NCBI GenBank assembly: GCA_000277445.1
Contig: AJWJ01000335.1
Coordinates: forward strand, 1 to 25,442
Direction of reading: 5' to 3'
DNA from: Polysphondylium violaceum
Lineage: Eukaryota > Evosea > Eumycetozoa > Dictyosteliales > Dictyosteliaceae
DNA length: 25,442 bases
Position numbers and translations under genes: made by a program. How positions within the stretch are numbered: the stretch's first letter is position 1; each line of letters opens with the position of its first letter. Positions 1 through 8,583 of this stretch are shown piece after piece. The notes beneath the pieces were generated by a model. That model was not told the DNA's origin. It saw nothing but the letters and a program-made list of their open reading frames with translations, and ran no database searches.

Positions 1-673
1 TTTTACATCTTCCATCTGGACTGAGTGCACCAGTAAGAGTAAGAGATTCGTAGTAATGATTGTTAAAAATCATACCAACACCACCAACAATGGATAAATC
101 ATTGTCACCACATTCTATACTCTTGAATCCCAACGAAAAAGCATTGATACTAGAAGAGCAGGCAGTATCAAGAGTCAATGATGCACCACGAAAATCAAAT
201 ACATGAGAAACTCTATTCGCTAGTGCGTGGTATGATGTTTCTTGTTGAAATAGGGGCCCATCATTCACTAATTGTGACTTGTAATCCAATGTATAGCAAC
301 CTATAAAGACTGAAGTATTGGAGCCTCTGATATCTGTTGGTTTAATATGAGCATCCTCCAATGCCTCATAGGTGCATTTTAGTAATATTCTTTGTTGTGG
401 GTCCATTGTTTCGGCATCACTGGGTTTGATACCGAAAAACAAAGGATCAAAAGACAACCATTCATTCAAGTCAATAAAGCCACCTTTGCTATTGGCAATA
501 TAACCAATATTGTAAAAGTTTTCAGACAACCTATCTTTGGGAATCTCAACCACACCATCAACTTTATTTTTTATGTTGTTCCAAAACTCTTGTGGAGAAT
601 TTGATTTTCCTGGTAATCTAAGACCAATACCAATCACTGCTACTTTATTTCTATTTCTAACACTATCATTCAT
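1..673 (-). CDS. Polyketide synthase, N-terminal ketosynthase part (runs off the window)
   Basis: The frame is open from an ATG at 673-671 to the left edge, giving about 224 residues without a stop. It begins MNDSVRNRNKVAVIGIGLRL, the usual start of a beta-ketoacyl synthase domain, and continues with FDPLFFGIKPSDAETMDPQQR and the active-site motif DTACSSS. The catalytic cysteine is residue 172 (codon 160-158), the usual place for a KS domain at the very N-terminus. This domain condenses malonyl-type extender units on a growing polyketide chain. In dictyostelids these genes are usually long, single, type I modular enzymes (KS-AT-DH-ER-KR-ACP), so most of the gene must lie to the left. No intron is visible in this part. 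The family call is secure; the product made and the paralogue cannot be told from here. Confidence 0.95.
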   Translation of the reverse strand, partial: MNDSVRNRNKVAVIGIGLRLPGKSNSPQEFWNNIKNKVDGVVEIPKDRLSENFYNIGYIANSKGGFIDLNEWLSFDPLFFGIKPSDAETMDPQQRILLKCTYEALEDAHIKPTDIRGSNTSVFIGCYTLDYKSQLVNDGPLFQQETSYHALANRVSHVFDFRGASLTLDTACSSSINAFSLGFKSIECGDNDLSIVGGVGMIFNNHYYESLTLTGALSPDGRCK

Positions 674-1719
674 TTTCTTTTAATCAGACGCACGCACAAA
701 CAATGTAAAGAGAGATGTATATGGAAACACAAACAACAAGTTTTGCCCTTTTATACTTTTATTCGCCAAGTCAAAGTGGAGAATAAATAAATTGGAGGTA
801 TTCTCTCTTTGGGTGTCCCCACTCTTTGTGTGGGTATGATATCATTCTCACCTATTTTTTGTGTGTGCGAATGAAATAAAGGATATCTACAAAGATATAG
901 AAAGATCAAATGTATAAAAGTATCGGTGTAGATCTTGACCCTTGATACTGCTTGTTCCGCTATTTTTTGTGGGGATCTTGACCTTTTGTGACCCATAAGA
1001 CAGGAACTAAAAAAAAAATATAATAAAAAAACAAAAAAATAAAAAAAATTTCCAACCCATATCTCCATAAGTGTAAAATATATTTCTTTGATATATGAAT
1101 GACATCCAATCGATTTAATGAGATTTATATTTCCAACTATCATGATGACTAATATGATGAATGTTAACCAAATCTATCTATATGTCTTTCGCCCAGGAAT
1201 TTTTACTTACACCAAAACTAAAATCTAAATCGAAATAATTTACTTTATACACGGAATTATCCCTTTATCCTCACCAGTGGAAAAACCAAAAATAATGATG
1301 ATAATTTTTACTTTTCAGCCATACACCAATCTCATTTCGAGCTTCAACTAGTATGTATGCTTTTAGACTGATAGTACGAACATTATTTATAGGGTAATAA
1401 TTTTGATTTCATTTTAAGAAATCTTCATTCAATGTCGACATAAAAATTGTGTTTTTTAACTCCCTCCAAAAATCCAAAGATCCTCGCTCATTAACTATAA
1501 CAATACAGTTAAACACATAGGGTATTGACATTATATTGTTTAAAATAATAATTAAATAATTAAATATTTTATCTACTCCTTTTATAAAGAAGACATATTC
1601 CTGATTTAGTTTCCCCCCTTTATAGAATAGAAAAAAATAATGAAAATATGTGGTAAAAAATTTGTGCACATATTTTGTCACCCACATTAAAAATTCATTT
1701 TCATTTGAGAGCAATCTAG
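674..1719. other. Intergenic tract upstream of the polyketide synthase
   Basis: About 1 kb without a gene I can support. The first 100 bases or so should hold the polyketide synthase promoter. A-rich runs occur at 1009-1050. Open frames of 130 and 113 codons exist on the minus strand (751-1143, 1409-1750), but they have AT-driven composition, no recognisable domain and no family resemblance; the second begins inside a dispersed repeat. I treat them as chance frames. Confidence 0.6.
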
Positions 1720-2130
1720 TAATGCATATCAGTTTTTGGAAATAACTCAAAATCTTTTTATAAAAATGTTTTTTACAAATAAAAATTCACAAAAACATTT
1801 TCATTATGTTTTATTCTTCATTGTAATGAAAACAAAGAATTATTCGTAGATATTATTGATTAAGATCTATCCGATAAATCTATCATTTTCTAACTGACTC
1901 AATTCCAGGTAAAAATTAATAAATAATTATTTTATTTATTAATATTAATTTTATATTATATTTTTAAAAACTATAAATAACAAAGAATTCATTGGTCGAT
2001 TTTTTAATCTATATCTTTAATTTAAAATATCAATACTTTATTAATTATAGTTAATATCCTTGTGTTTCTTCAGTCACAAAACCCTTTAACAATTAATAAG
2101 AACCATTCCATTATTTATTAAATCATCATA
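1720..2130. repeat. Degenerate dispersed repeat, copy A
   Basis: Two blocks match repeats at the right end of the window. Block 1, about 1722-1757, contains TTTTTGGAAATAACTCAA followed by a T-rich end, and matches 22980-23014. Block 2 starts at 1894 with CTGACTCAATTCCAGGT and can be followed to about 2130; it matches 25100-25330, sharing the segments around ATTCATTGGTCGATT, TTTAATTTAAAATATCAATAC, CTTCAGTCACAAAACC and CCATTATTTATTAAA. The copies differ by many substitutions and small indels, so they are old. Both this copy and the one at 22803 lie on the downstream (3') side of a tRNA gene. It may be a solo LTR or another tRNA-seeking retroelement remnant; I see no coding part here. Confidence 0.7.
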
Positions 2131-2254
2131 AAGAAACATGGAATTGTTTAGATTTTCTCATTAGATCACATAGTTCATTTGAGGATTGAGTTTTGTGTTC
2201 ATTTAGTGTATCTAGTTTCACTTGTGTATTCATCATTCATTCCAACCTTTTATA

Positions 2255-2497
2255 CCAACGACCTTTATTTTTTTTTTTTTTTTAGTAAAAAATTAAAAGG
2301 GTTTATTGAATCAATTCATTAAGTAAAATAGGATTTGTCCATTTCTTATGAAATGAATCGGTGACTTCTTTTTTGGTAGGGATAGGAGTTCCCGGTGGTG
2401 ATTTTTCCACTTTAAGTATTTGTTCGAGTAGTCTGTTGGTATATTATTTTGTAGGTTTTGATGCACCACAGGAGGAAGTTAAAATTCCAACGACCTT
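2255..2497 (-). mobile_element. 5'-truncated poly(A)-tailed retrocopy with target-site duplication
   Basis: The 11-mer CCAACGACCTT occurs at 2255-2265 and again at 2487-2497. Between them, read on the minus strand, is a 219-nt segment ending in a 16-nt A run (2283-2268), with AATAAA (2307-2302) about 18 nt before it. This is the signature of a reverse-transcribed mRNA inserted by target-primed reverse transcription. In one minus frame (from 2485) it reads like the C-terminal 60 residues of a protein (…LKVEKSPPGTPIPTKKEVTD…), ending at a TAA (2305-2303) that overlaps AATAAA. One in-frame TAA interrupts it at 2446-2444. The insertion begins about 60 bp past the 3' end of tRNA-Asn, the side targeted by TRE3-type LINEs of dictyostelids. 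It is either a processed pseudogene or the 3' end of a LINE; the parent is not recognised. Confidence 0.75.
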
Positions 2498-2548
2498 ATT
2501 CATTATTATTAAAATGAGGATAAAAGCCCGATAAATGAATTTTATTTC

Positions 2549-2553
2549 AAAAA
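2549..2553 (-). terminator. Pol III terminator of tRNA-Asn
   Basis: Five T residues on the minus strand start four bases past the tRNA discriminator, the normal RNA polymerase III stop. Confidence 0.75.
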
Positions 2554-2557
2554 TATC

Positions 2558-2629
2558 GCCGAAACATGGGATCGAACCATGGACCTAGCGGTTAACAGCC
2601 GCTCGCTCTGCCGACTGAGCCATTTCGGC
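2558..2629 (-). tRNA. tRNA-Asn (anticodon GUU)
   Basis: A 72-nt tRNA gene on the minus strand with every stem fully paired: acceptor GCCGAAA/TTTCGGC, D stem GCTC/GAGC, anticodon stem AGCGG/CCGCT with loop CTGTTAA, and T stem CATGG/CCATG with loop TTCGATC. The anticodon GTT lies at 2596-2594. The next base 3' of the acceptor is G, the discriminator expected for tRNA-Asn. There is no intron, and CCA is not encoded, as usual in eukaryotes. It is flanked by a retrocopy 60 bp downstream and an old repeat further on, in keeping with the known use of tRNA genes as landing sites by dictyostelid retroelements. Confidence 0.97.
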
Positions 2630-2862
2630 TTTGGACGAAATTGTTCAAAAAACTAAAAAATTTTATATATGTTCAAGAAGAAACCAAATTACTTTATTCG
2701 TATTACACAAACAGATATAAATAAAATATCCATGGACTAAAATCGAAATGAAAAGTGAGCCCCTCATGCCAACTTGGACCACAAAGTAGTGAAATAACTT
2801 TTAATTGAATAATTCATTCAGAATGTTGATACATTAAGGATAGAGTTTATTAAAAGAGAAGA

Positions 2863-3394
2863 TTATGGTTGACCATAGTTACACTTATGATTCCAAAAGT
2901 AACACTAAAAAAGAAATGCTATGTTAGTAAATGATACACTACCATCTACACTAAATGATGATACTTACGTGTGGGAATTGCCTAAAAAGGAAGTGGAAAA
3001 AAGATATAAGTCAAGTTAATATGGATCCATAAAGAGTAGATATATTAATACTTACATATCACAAACAGCTGGGTGTTTATCAAAATAGTGGCAACCATAA
3101 TCACTTTTGAGGTTTGGAGTAGTTTCAGCTTCATCAACATCAGCTACATTTTTAGCAACTCTGAGTTGTTTGGCAATACATGAAGAGCCAGTCCCTATCA
3201 AGAGATAAATTAATTATGTTAACACAACATCTTGCAAACTAAAAAGAAATAAACAAATGCTTACAAGAACAATGGTCAGCGACAATTAGACATTTCCAAT
3301 CTTCGTCGAGTACTTCACAAGTCAACTTTGCATTGGTGAAGGCAAGGTTAACCAGTACACATAATAAGAGGGCAATTAAAAATTTCGAATTCAT
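2863..3394 (-). CDS. Small secreted cysteine-rich protein, four exons (107 aa)
   Basis: Read from the minus strand by eye. Exons are 3394-3265, 3194-3056, 2981-2969 (only 13 nt) and 2904-2863; introns are 70, 74 and 64 bp with donors GTAAGC, GTAAGT, GTAAGT and acceptors ATAG, TTAG, TTAG. The joined 324 nt give 107 residues and a TAA. The start MNSKFLIALLLCVLVNLAFT is a clear signal peptide, probably cut after Asn-Ala near residue 22. The mature part of about 85 residues has eight or nine cysteines, including C-E-V-L-D-E-D-W-K-C near the start and an end with the spacing C-x9-C-x6-C-x6-C (…GCHYFDKHPAVCDMQFPHCY…). This suggests a disulfide-rich extracellular or vesicular protein. I do not recognise the family. 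Without the microexon, translation would stop directly after residue 90. Confidence rests on strict splice signals and on cysteine patterning in the last two exons. Confidence 0.8.
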
Positions 3395-3672
3395 TTTACA
3401 ATATGATACAAATGCTGTTGTTCCAAATCAATCATGACAAAACTCTGTAGTGTGGGGATTCAGGGATACCAACAGGGACCTGGGGCTCAAAAAAAATAAA
3501 AATTAAAAAATAAAAATAAAAAAAATATCTATCGGAGTTTTGCTGTTTCCCGCCAACCAAGCCTTCAGAGATCTCTTAATAGATATTCTCTTTGAAAATC
3601 TTATTCTCTTCTGTTGAGGTGTTTATTTGCAGGGTGCTTTTAAAACAACAATATTTACATTTATTTTGGTGA
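3395..3672. other. Spacer between two tandem minus-strand genes
   Basis: Holds the promoter of the small secreted protein gene and the 3' end of the Alg13/14 gene. An A-rich tract sits at 3488-3530. No gene is seen. Confidence 0.6.
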
Positions 3673-4934
3673 TTAATTTACTAAATCAAAAAATATATTG
3701 AGAACAGATATATTTTTACAATTTACTTTACCAAGTAACTCAAACCATTGTACAACAAACCAATCACTAAAGTGTTGCATAATCTTTCCAGACAAGGATA
3801 GATTTTGGACTCTAGCCAAACTTTCAATATAAACAATTTTACATTTTTTAATTCTAAACCATTTTAAAACCAATGCACTAAAGCAAATTGGGATGCAAGT
3901 CCCTGGTCCATTGCAAATAATAACATCTGGTCTTTCTTTATATAATAAAGATAAACAATAAAATAATGCTACTAACTAAAAATAACAATAGAGTTAGTAT
4001 TAATATATTAATGGAAAAGAAATAAGATCAGAAAAACATACAGTTGTCCAAATACTATGAATATAAGATTGACCAACATTTCTACTTCTGGGTATTTTAC
4101 AAACAGAGAAATCATTGGTGCCAGTGGCCGAAGAATTGTGAGCTATGTGAATTTTATCTTCTGAACGTTGATCACTGTTAGCCATAACATAGATAAAGGG
4201 AGAGAATTGCTTTTTATCAACTTTTGACAACAAATAAAACATCTCTGCAGTATGACCACCAGATCCCAAAACAACCATTGATTTGTTTGGTTTATCTTTG
4301 GGAAATTGATCAGAGAGAGAGCTACTAAATTCCCTAAGAGCATTGAGAGATACCTTATTGTCCAAATGTTTTCTATTCATATCATATTCAGAAAACTTAC
4401 TCTCCAATGTATCAATCAATTTCTCGGGCACTGTAGATATTATATATTGTAGCTGGGCCAATTTATCAGCCAATTCAGTTTGATGATTATGCATCAATGT
4501 TTCGTTGATGACACAAACACAAGATTTATCTTTTTCCAATGTCTCCAATATAGTTCCTGATCCTAAAAGATTGATTCAATATTAATAAACAATGTGATAC
4601 ACATATGCATTACCACTACTACTATAAACGAGTATACATTACCACCATGAGTTATAATTAAATCAGAAGTATCCATATCACTTGATAACGATGCTTTGTA
4701 TCTATAATAGCAAGATCTGAATTCACTACCACGAGCACTATCACGAAAATCGTCAGTGTCTTGAGTCTCTATTGAATTTTTGATGGTTCCCGAATAGTTG
4801 CCAATTTGAATGATCAATTGATTGTATCCAAGACTAGATAACATGTTTTGAAATTCAATTGTATCAACTACATTGATCAATGAATCAAACTTTGTTGTTC
4901 CAACAGTAACAAACACTTGTCTTCTTATACCCAT
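3673..4934 (-). CDS. Fused Alg13-Alg14 UDP-GlcNAc transferase (371 aa)
   Basis: Exons 4934-4643, 4562-4042 and 3975-3673 (introns 80 and 66 bp; donors GTAATG and GTATGT, acceptors TTAG) join to 1,116 nt. Residues 1 to about 150 are Alg13: VFVTVGTTKFDSLI at 7-20, the THGGSGTILE loop at 95-104 built exactly across intron 1, and NETLMHNHQTELADKL. Residues about 190-371 are Alg14: GSGGHTAEM at 197-205, then PRSRNVGQS, CNGPGTCIPIC and ESLARVQNLSLSGK. In yeast and animals these are two proteins forming the cytosol-facing ER enzyme that adds the second GlcNAc to dolichol-PP-GlcNAc. Here Alg13 supplies the UDP-sugar half and Alg14 the acceptor half in one chain. The N-terminal membrane anchor typical of Alg14 is not visible between the halves; the linker is polar. 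Hydrophobic stretches in the Alg14 part (LVALFYCLSLLY; IPICFSALVL) may hold it at the membrane. Confidence 0.9.
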
Positions 4935-5591
4935 GATTGTGTATTTATTTATTTTCTATGTGTAGATATATATGCAAATGTGAGAGTAAATGGTAAATTA
5001 TGAATTAGTGGTGCAATTTATAAATGACTCATCACTTGAAAAAATTTTGAAAATCTTGAAAAAAAAAATCTCACACAAAGGCAGGAACTGGGATTAATGA
5101 AATAGGATAGGATGTTGTCTTTTAATTGATGAATGATCATAGTTTGATTCTCTCATGAACATCCCTTCTTTAATGGACGAGTATAAACTATGTAATAAAG
5201 AGTTTAAGTGTAAGCAAGAAATGTTTACTATGTATCCAAACTCAAAATATGTATTCTCTAGGGTTGTTTTGTGACAAGATTCACGAGTGAATCAAAGATG
5301 TCATCGAGAACAAGACAAACTAAAGAAATCGTAATGAAGAAGGCACAAATTTGTACCTTTTTAATTTTTTTTTTTTTTAAAAACTAATTTTTTGATTTTT
5401 ATTTTTTTTTTTTAAAAACATTTAAGGGGGACAGTTACAGATTTATTGAGAGGATTCATATATGAATTAGATATATCTTTTCACACATTATTCTTTACAT
5501 ATATATCTGTTTTTTTTTTTTTTTTCGTTCCAGTCACATTGTTTAGATAGCTAGCATTGTAGTGTTGTGTTAGGAAAAGAGAAAAGAAAGG
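4935..5591. promoter_or_regulatory. Divergent promoter region, Alg13/14 and coiled-coil gene
   Basis: 657 bp between two diverging start codons. It contains several T runs (5367-5378, 5402-5413, 5511-5525) and A/T-rich blocks typical of dictyostelid promoters. A short frame from 5173 with a possible donor at 5209 was considered as a small gene and not accepted because no splice kept the frame convincingly. No specific factor site can be claimed. Confidence 0.6.
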
Positions 5592-8414
5592 ATGTTGAAG
5601 GGTAGTACAGTCAATCTGTCGAGAGAAGAGTTTGAAAGGAACAAATTGGTCGAGGAGATCAGAGACGAGTATGAAAGAAAGATATCGGCCATTGTGTTTT
5701 GTCTGCAGGAAAAGTCAGAGGAGAATATAGATTTAAACAACAAGATAAAGAATCTCAGCGAGCAGCAAAAGAGGGCAGAGGATAATTTCAACAAGGTTGT
5801 CGAGGGATTGCATGAAATCACTAGTCACAAAGATGAAGAGCTACTTAAAGAGAGAAAAAAGACACAGGAGCTTGACAGAAGGGCGCAAGCCATGAGCGAG
5901 CTGTTTAACGAGATGGCTGACGACAACATCAAGCTCAAAGACATTCTCGAAGACACCCGTAATCGTATGATTGAAAACCAGAAAAACTTTAACAAGGAAG
6001 TCGCCCTCGCCGTGAAAAAGGCCAAAGAGCAAATGGCGGCCCAAAGTGGCGGTGCAAAGATATTGTCTGGCTTGTCTAAACTCATACCAAACAACAACAA
6101 CAACTCTCCCGTAGGCTCGCCTACAAAGTCTAGGGACAGCTTAACAGTTCCCAACGGAAATGGCAATGGTGCCTCCTCGCCTCCCCTCCTCTCCCAACAA
6201 AACTCGTCGTCCAATCTATTGTCAACCGAACAGATTATATCCAACTCTATGGAAGAGATTCAAAAGATGGAGGAACTCATCGGTTTGGATATCATTTTAA
6301 AGAATGACGATAAATGGACAAACAAAGTCAGAGAAGCCAATATCAAAATGATTACCAAATCCCTCTTGCACCAACTACTCGATCGTGTCGAATGCGACCA
6401 AAACAAGAGTCAAGAAATTATTGAAAAGCTCAGAAACTCTGTTTTAGATTTAGAGACTAGAACAGATGAACTCACCAGAGACATTGAAATTGAATCTGAA
6501 AAATCAAAGAACTCTGACGCGGCCTTATTCAAAGAAAAGCAAAGAGGTGATTCATTTAGAGACAGTGCAGTTGAATATGAAAAGAAAATTAAAGAATTGG
6601 AAACTAGAATGTATGATAATTTAAATAAGGTATGTGTATTGTTTATATTATATTTTATTACATCTTATTACTTGGTGGTGATTCTAATGTTAACCCATCA
6701 TTGTCATCTCTAGGAAACTCAAAGAAGAACAGATGCAGAATACAATGCAAAGAGATTAAAGAAAAAGGTTGAAGAGTTGGAGTTTTTATTAGAGGAGATG
6801 AAAAATGATTCAGATTCAGATGGAGACTCAGATTCAGATAATAGTGATTGTAGTAGCTCAGAGTTGTCTGATGATTCCGATGACGAAAAGGAAAAGGAAA
6901 AGGAAAAAGAAAAGGCCAAAGTAGAAAAAGAAAAGGCCAAGGTAGAAAAAGAAAAACAACTTGAAAAAGAACGTTTGGAAAAAGAACTCTTGGAAAAAGA
7001 GCGTTTGGAAAAAGAACGTTTGGAAAAGGAACGTTTGGAAAAAGAAAAACAGCTTGAAAAAGAACGTTTGGAAAAGGAGAGAGTGGAACGACTGGAACGA
7101 GAGAAAAAACAAAAAGAGGAAAAGGAAAGAGTTGAAAAAGAGAGAAGAGCCAGAGAGGAAAAGCTTGAGAAAGAGAGAAGTGAAAGACTGGAAAAAGAGA
7201 AAAAGGAAAGAGAAGACAAACTCGAGAAACAACGACAAGAAAAACTCAAAAAGGAAGCAGAGAAAAAAGAAAAGGAAAGACTAGATAAACTGGATCTCGA
7301 GTCGAGGGAAAAGGAAAGAATTGAAAATGAAAAGCAACAAGAGCAAAAACTAAAATTGGAAAACGAGAATAAAGAGAAGGAAAGAATAGAAAAAGAGAAA
7401 CAAGAGGAAAAGGAAAAGATTGAAAACCAAAGAATTGAAAACCAAAGAGTGGAAAACGAAAAGAGAATTTTAAAAGAAAAACAAGAAAAACAAGAAAAAG
7501 AGATACAGGAGCAGTTGGAAAAAGAGAAACAAGATAGATTGGAAAAGGAGAGATTGGAAAAAGAAAAAAAACAACAAGAACAAGATAGATTGGAAAAGGA
7601 AAGATTGGAAAGTGAAAGACAAGAAAAAGACAAAAAAGATCAAATTGAAAAGCAAAGAATAGAGAATGAAAGATTAGACAAAGAGAGATTAGAAAATGAA
7701 AGAATAGAAAAAGAGAAACAACAACAACAAATTGAAAATGAAAGAATAGAAAAAGAAAAACAACAACAAGAACAATTGGAAAAGGAAAGATTACAAAAAG
7801 AAAAAGTTGATAAAGAGAAATTAGAGAATGAAAGAATAGAAATAGAGAAACAACAACAACAAATTGAAAATGAAAGAATAGAAAAAGAAAACCAACATAA
7901 AGAACAATTGGAAAAGGAAAGATTACAAAAAGAACAAGAGGAATTAATTTCATCATCACCACCAAAAGATTCTCATCATAATCCATTAGCCAAATCAACA
8001 GACTCTGTCGAATCAGATCATTCTACCCATTCCACCCATTCAAATATTTCAACCAGTAGTCATTCTACCAAACCAAATAGATCACCTAGTTTTCTTAGTG
8101 GCTTTGGTTCAGTGATAAAGAAAGCTGTATCATCACCAACAACAACCACCACTACCACTGCAACCACAACAACAAATACGACACCTACAACAACTTCACC
8201 AACAGTTAGTAAAGACGGAGCCAACGATCAAACTTTGTCTGCCACCGCTCTTAAAGAAAAGGAAAAAGAAAGAAAAGCTAAAGAAAAAGAACAAAAAGAA
8301 AGAGAAAAGGAACAAAAGGAAAAAGAAAAGAAAGAAAAGAAAGAAAGAGAGAAAAAGAAAAGGAAGATAAAAAGAAAAAGAAAGACAAGAAAAAGAAGCA
8401 AAGAAAAAAGATAA
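5592..8414 (+). CDS. Coiled-coil protein with long Glu/Lys repeat (912 aa)
   Basis: Two exons, 5592-6629 and 6714-8414, with an 84-bp intron (GTATGT…CTCTAG) in phase 0. Residues 1-155 and about 220-365 are predicted long alpha-helical coiled coils (for example ERKISAIVFCLQEKSEENID). They are split by a Ser/Asn/Pro-rich linker at about 165-215. An acidic DSDSDGDSDSDNSD patch follows at about 375-400. Residues about 405-790 are an almost unbroken array of E/K/R/L/Q words such as LEKERLEKE and IENERIEKEKQQQQ, which would form a very long single helix or coiled coil. A Ser/Thr linker and a basic Lys/Arg-rich tail end the protein. No enzyme domain is seen; a cytoskeletal or scaffold role is a guess. 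Strong amino-acid bias also produces long meaningless frames on the other strand. Confidence 0.85.
7689..7938 (+). repeat. 132-bp in-frame tandem duplication inside the coiled-coil gene
   Basis: The segments 7689-7820 and 7821-7938 are near-identical at an offset of 132 bp (44 codons). Both encode LENERIE(K/I)EKQQQQIENERIEKE, then QLEKERLQKE. The match at DNA level, with only a handful of differences in a region where older repeat units have diverged, marks it as the newest expansion of the array. Confidence 0.85.
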
Positions 8415-8583
8415 ATCAATATTATAACAGTATTCTTTATCGTGTAATCCTACACATTTGTAATATATAAACCTTTTGTATTCCATTAATAAATAAATTA
8501 AAACATCATTTAATACAAACAAGCACAGTACTCTACTCATGAAGGAGATAGATATAAATATATAAATATATATAAGTATAATT
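8415..8583. terminator. Convergent 3' ends, coiled-coil gene and STE20 kinase
   Basis: 169 bp between the two stop codons. AATAAA-type signals for the plus-strand gene lie around 8487-8497 (AATAAATAAA). The rest is AT-rich with no other feature. Confidence 0.6.

Noticed and set aside
751-1143. 130-codon minus-strand frame upstream of the polyketide synthase
   Set aside because: Composition follows local AT content; no domain, no splice evidence, and it lies in the promoter side of another gene.
1409-1750. 113-codon minus-strand frame
   Set aside because: Its first codons lie in a dispersed repeat and the rest is Phe/Tyr/Ile-rich without family resemblance.
2400-2557. External B box downstream of tRNA-Asn
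   Set aside because: The only candidate, around TTGTTCGAGTAG at 2420-2432, is a poor match and lies inside the retrocopy.
4143-4343. 66-codon frame inside the Alg13/14 gene
   Set aside because: An alternative frame on the same strand as the well-supported Alg14 domain.
5173-5420. Possible small two-exon plus-strand gene (ATG at 5173, donor near 5209, acceptor near 5261)
   Set aside because: The good acceptor frame (GCFVTRF…) is not reached in phase by the best donors, and the 3' part runs into T-run-encoded Phe.
6719-7998. Long minus-strand frames (304 and 250 codons) opposite the coiled-coil gene
   Set aside because: They encode only Ser/Phe/Leu low complexity, the mirror of GAA/AAA/GAG-rich codons on the plus strand.
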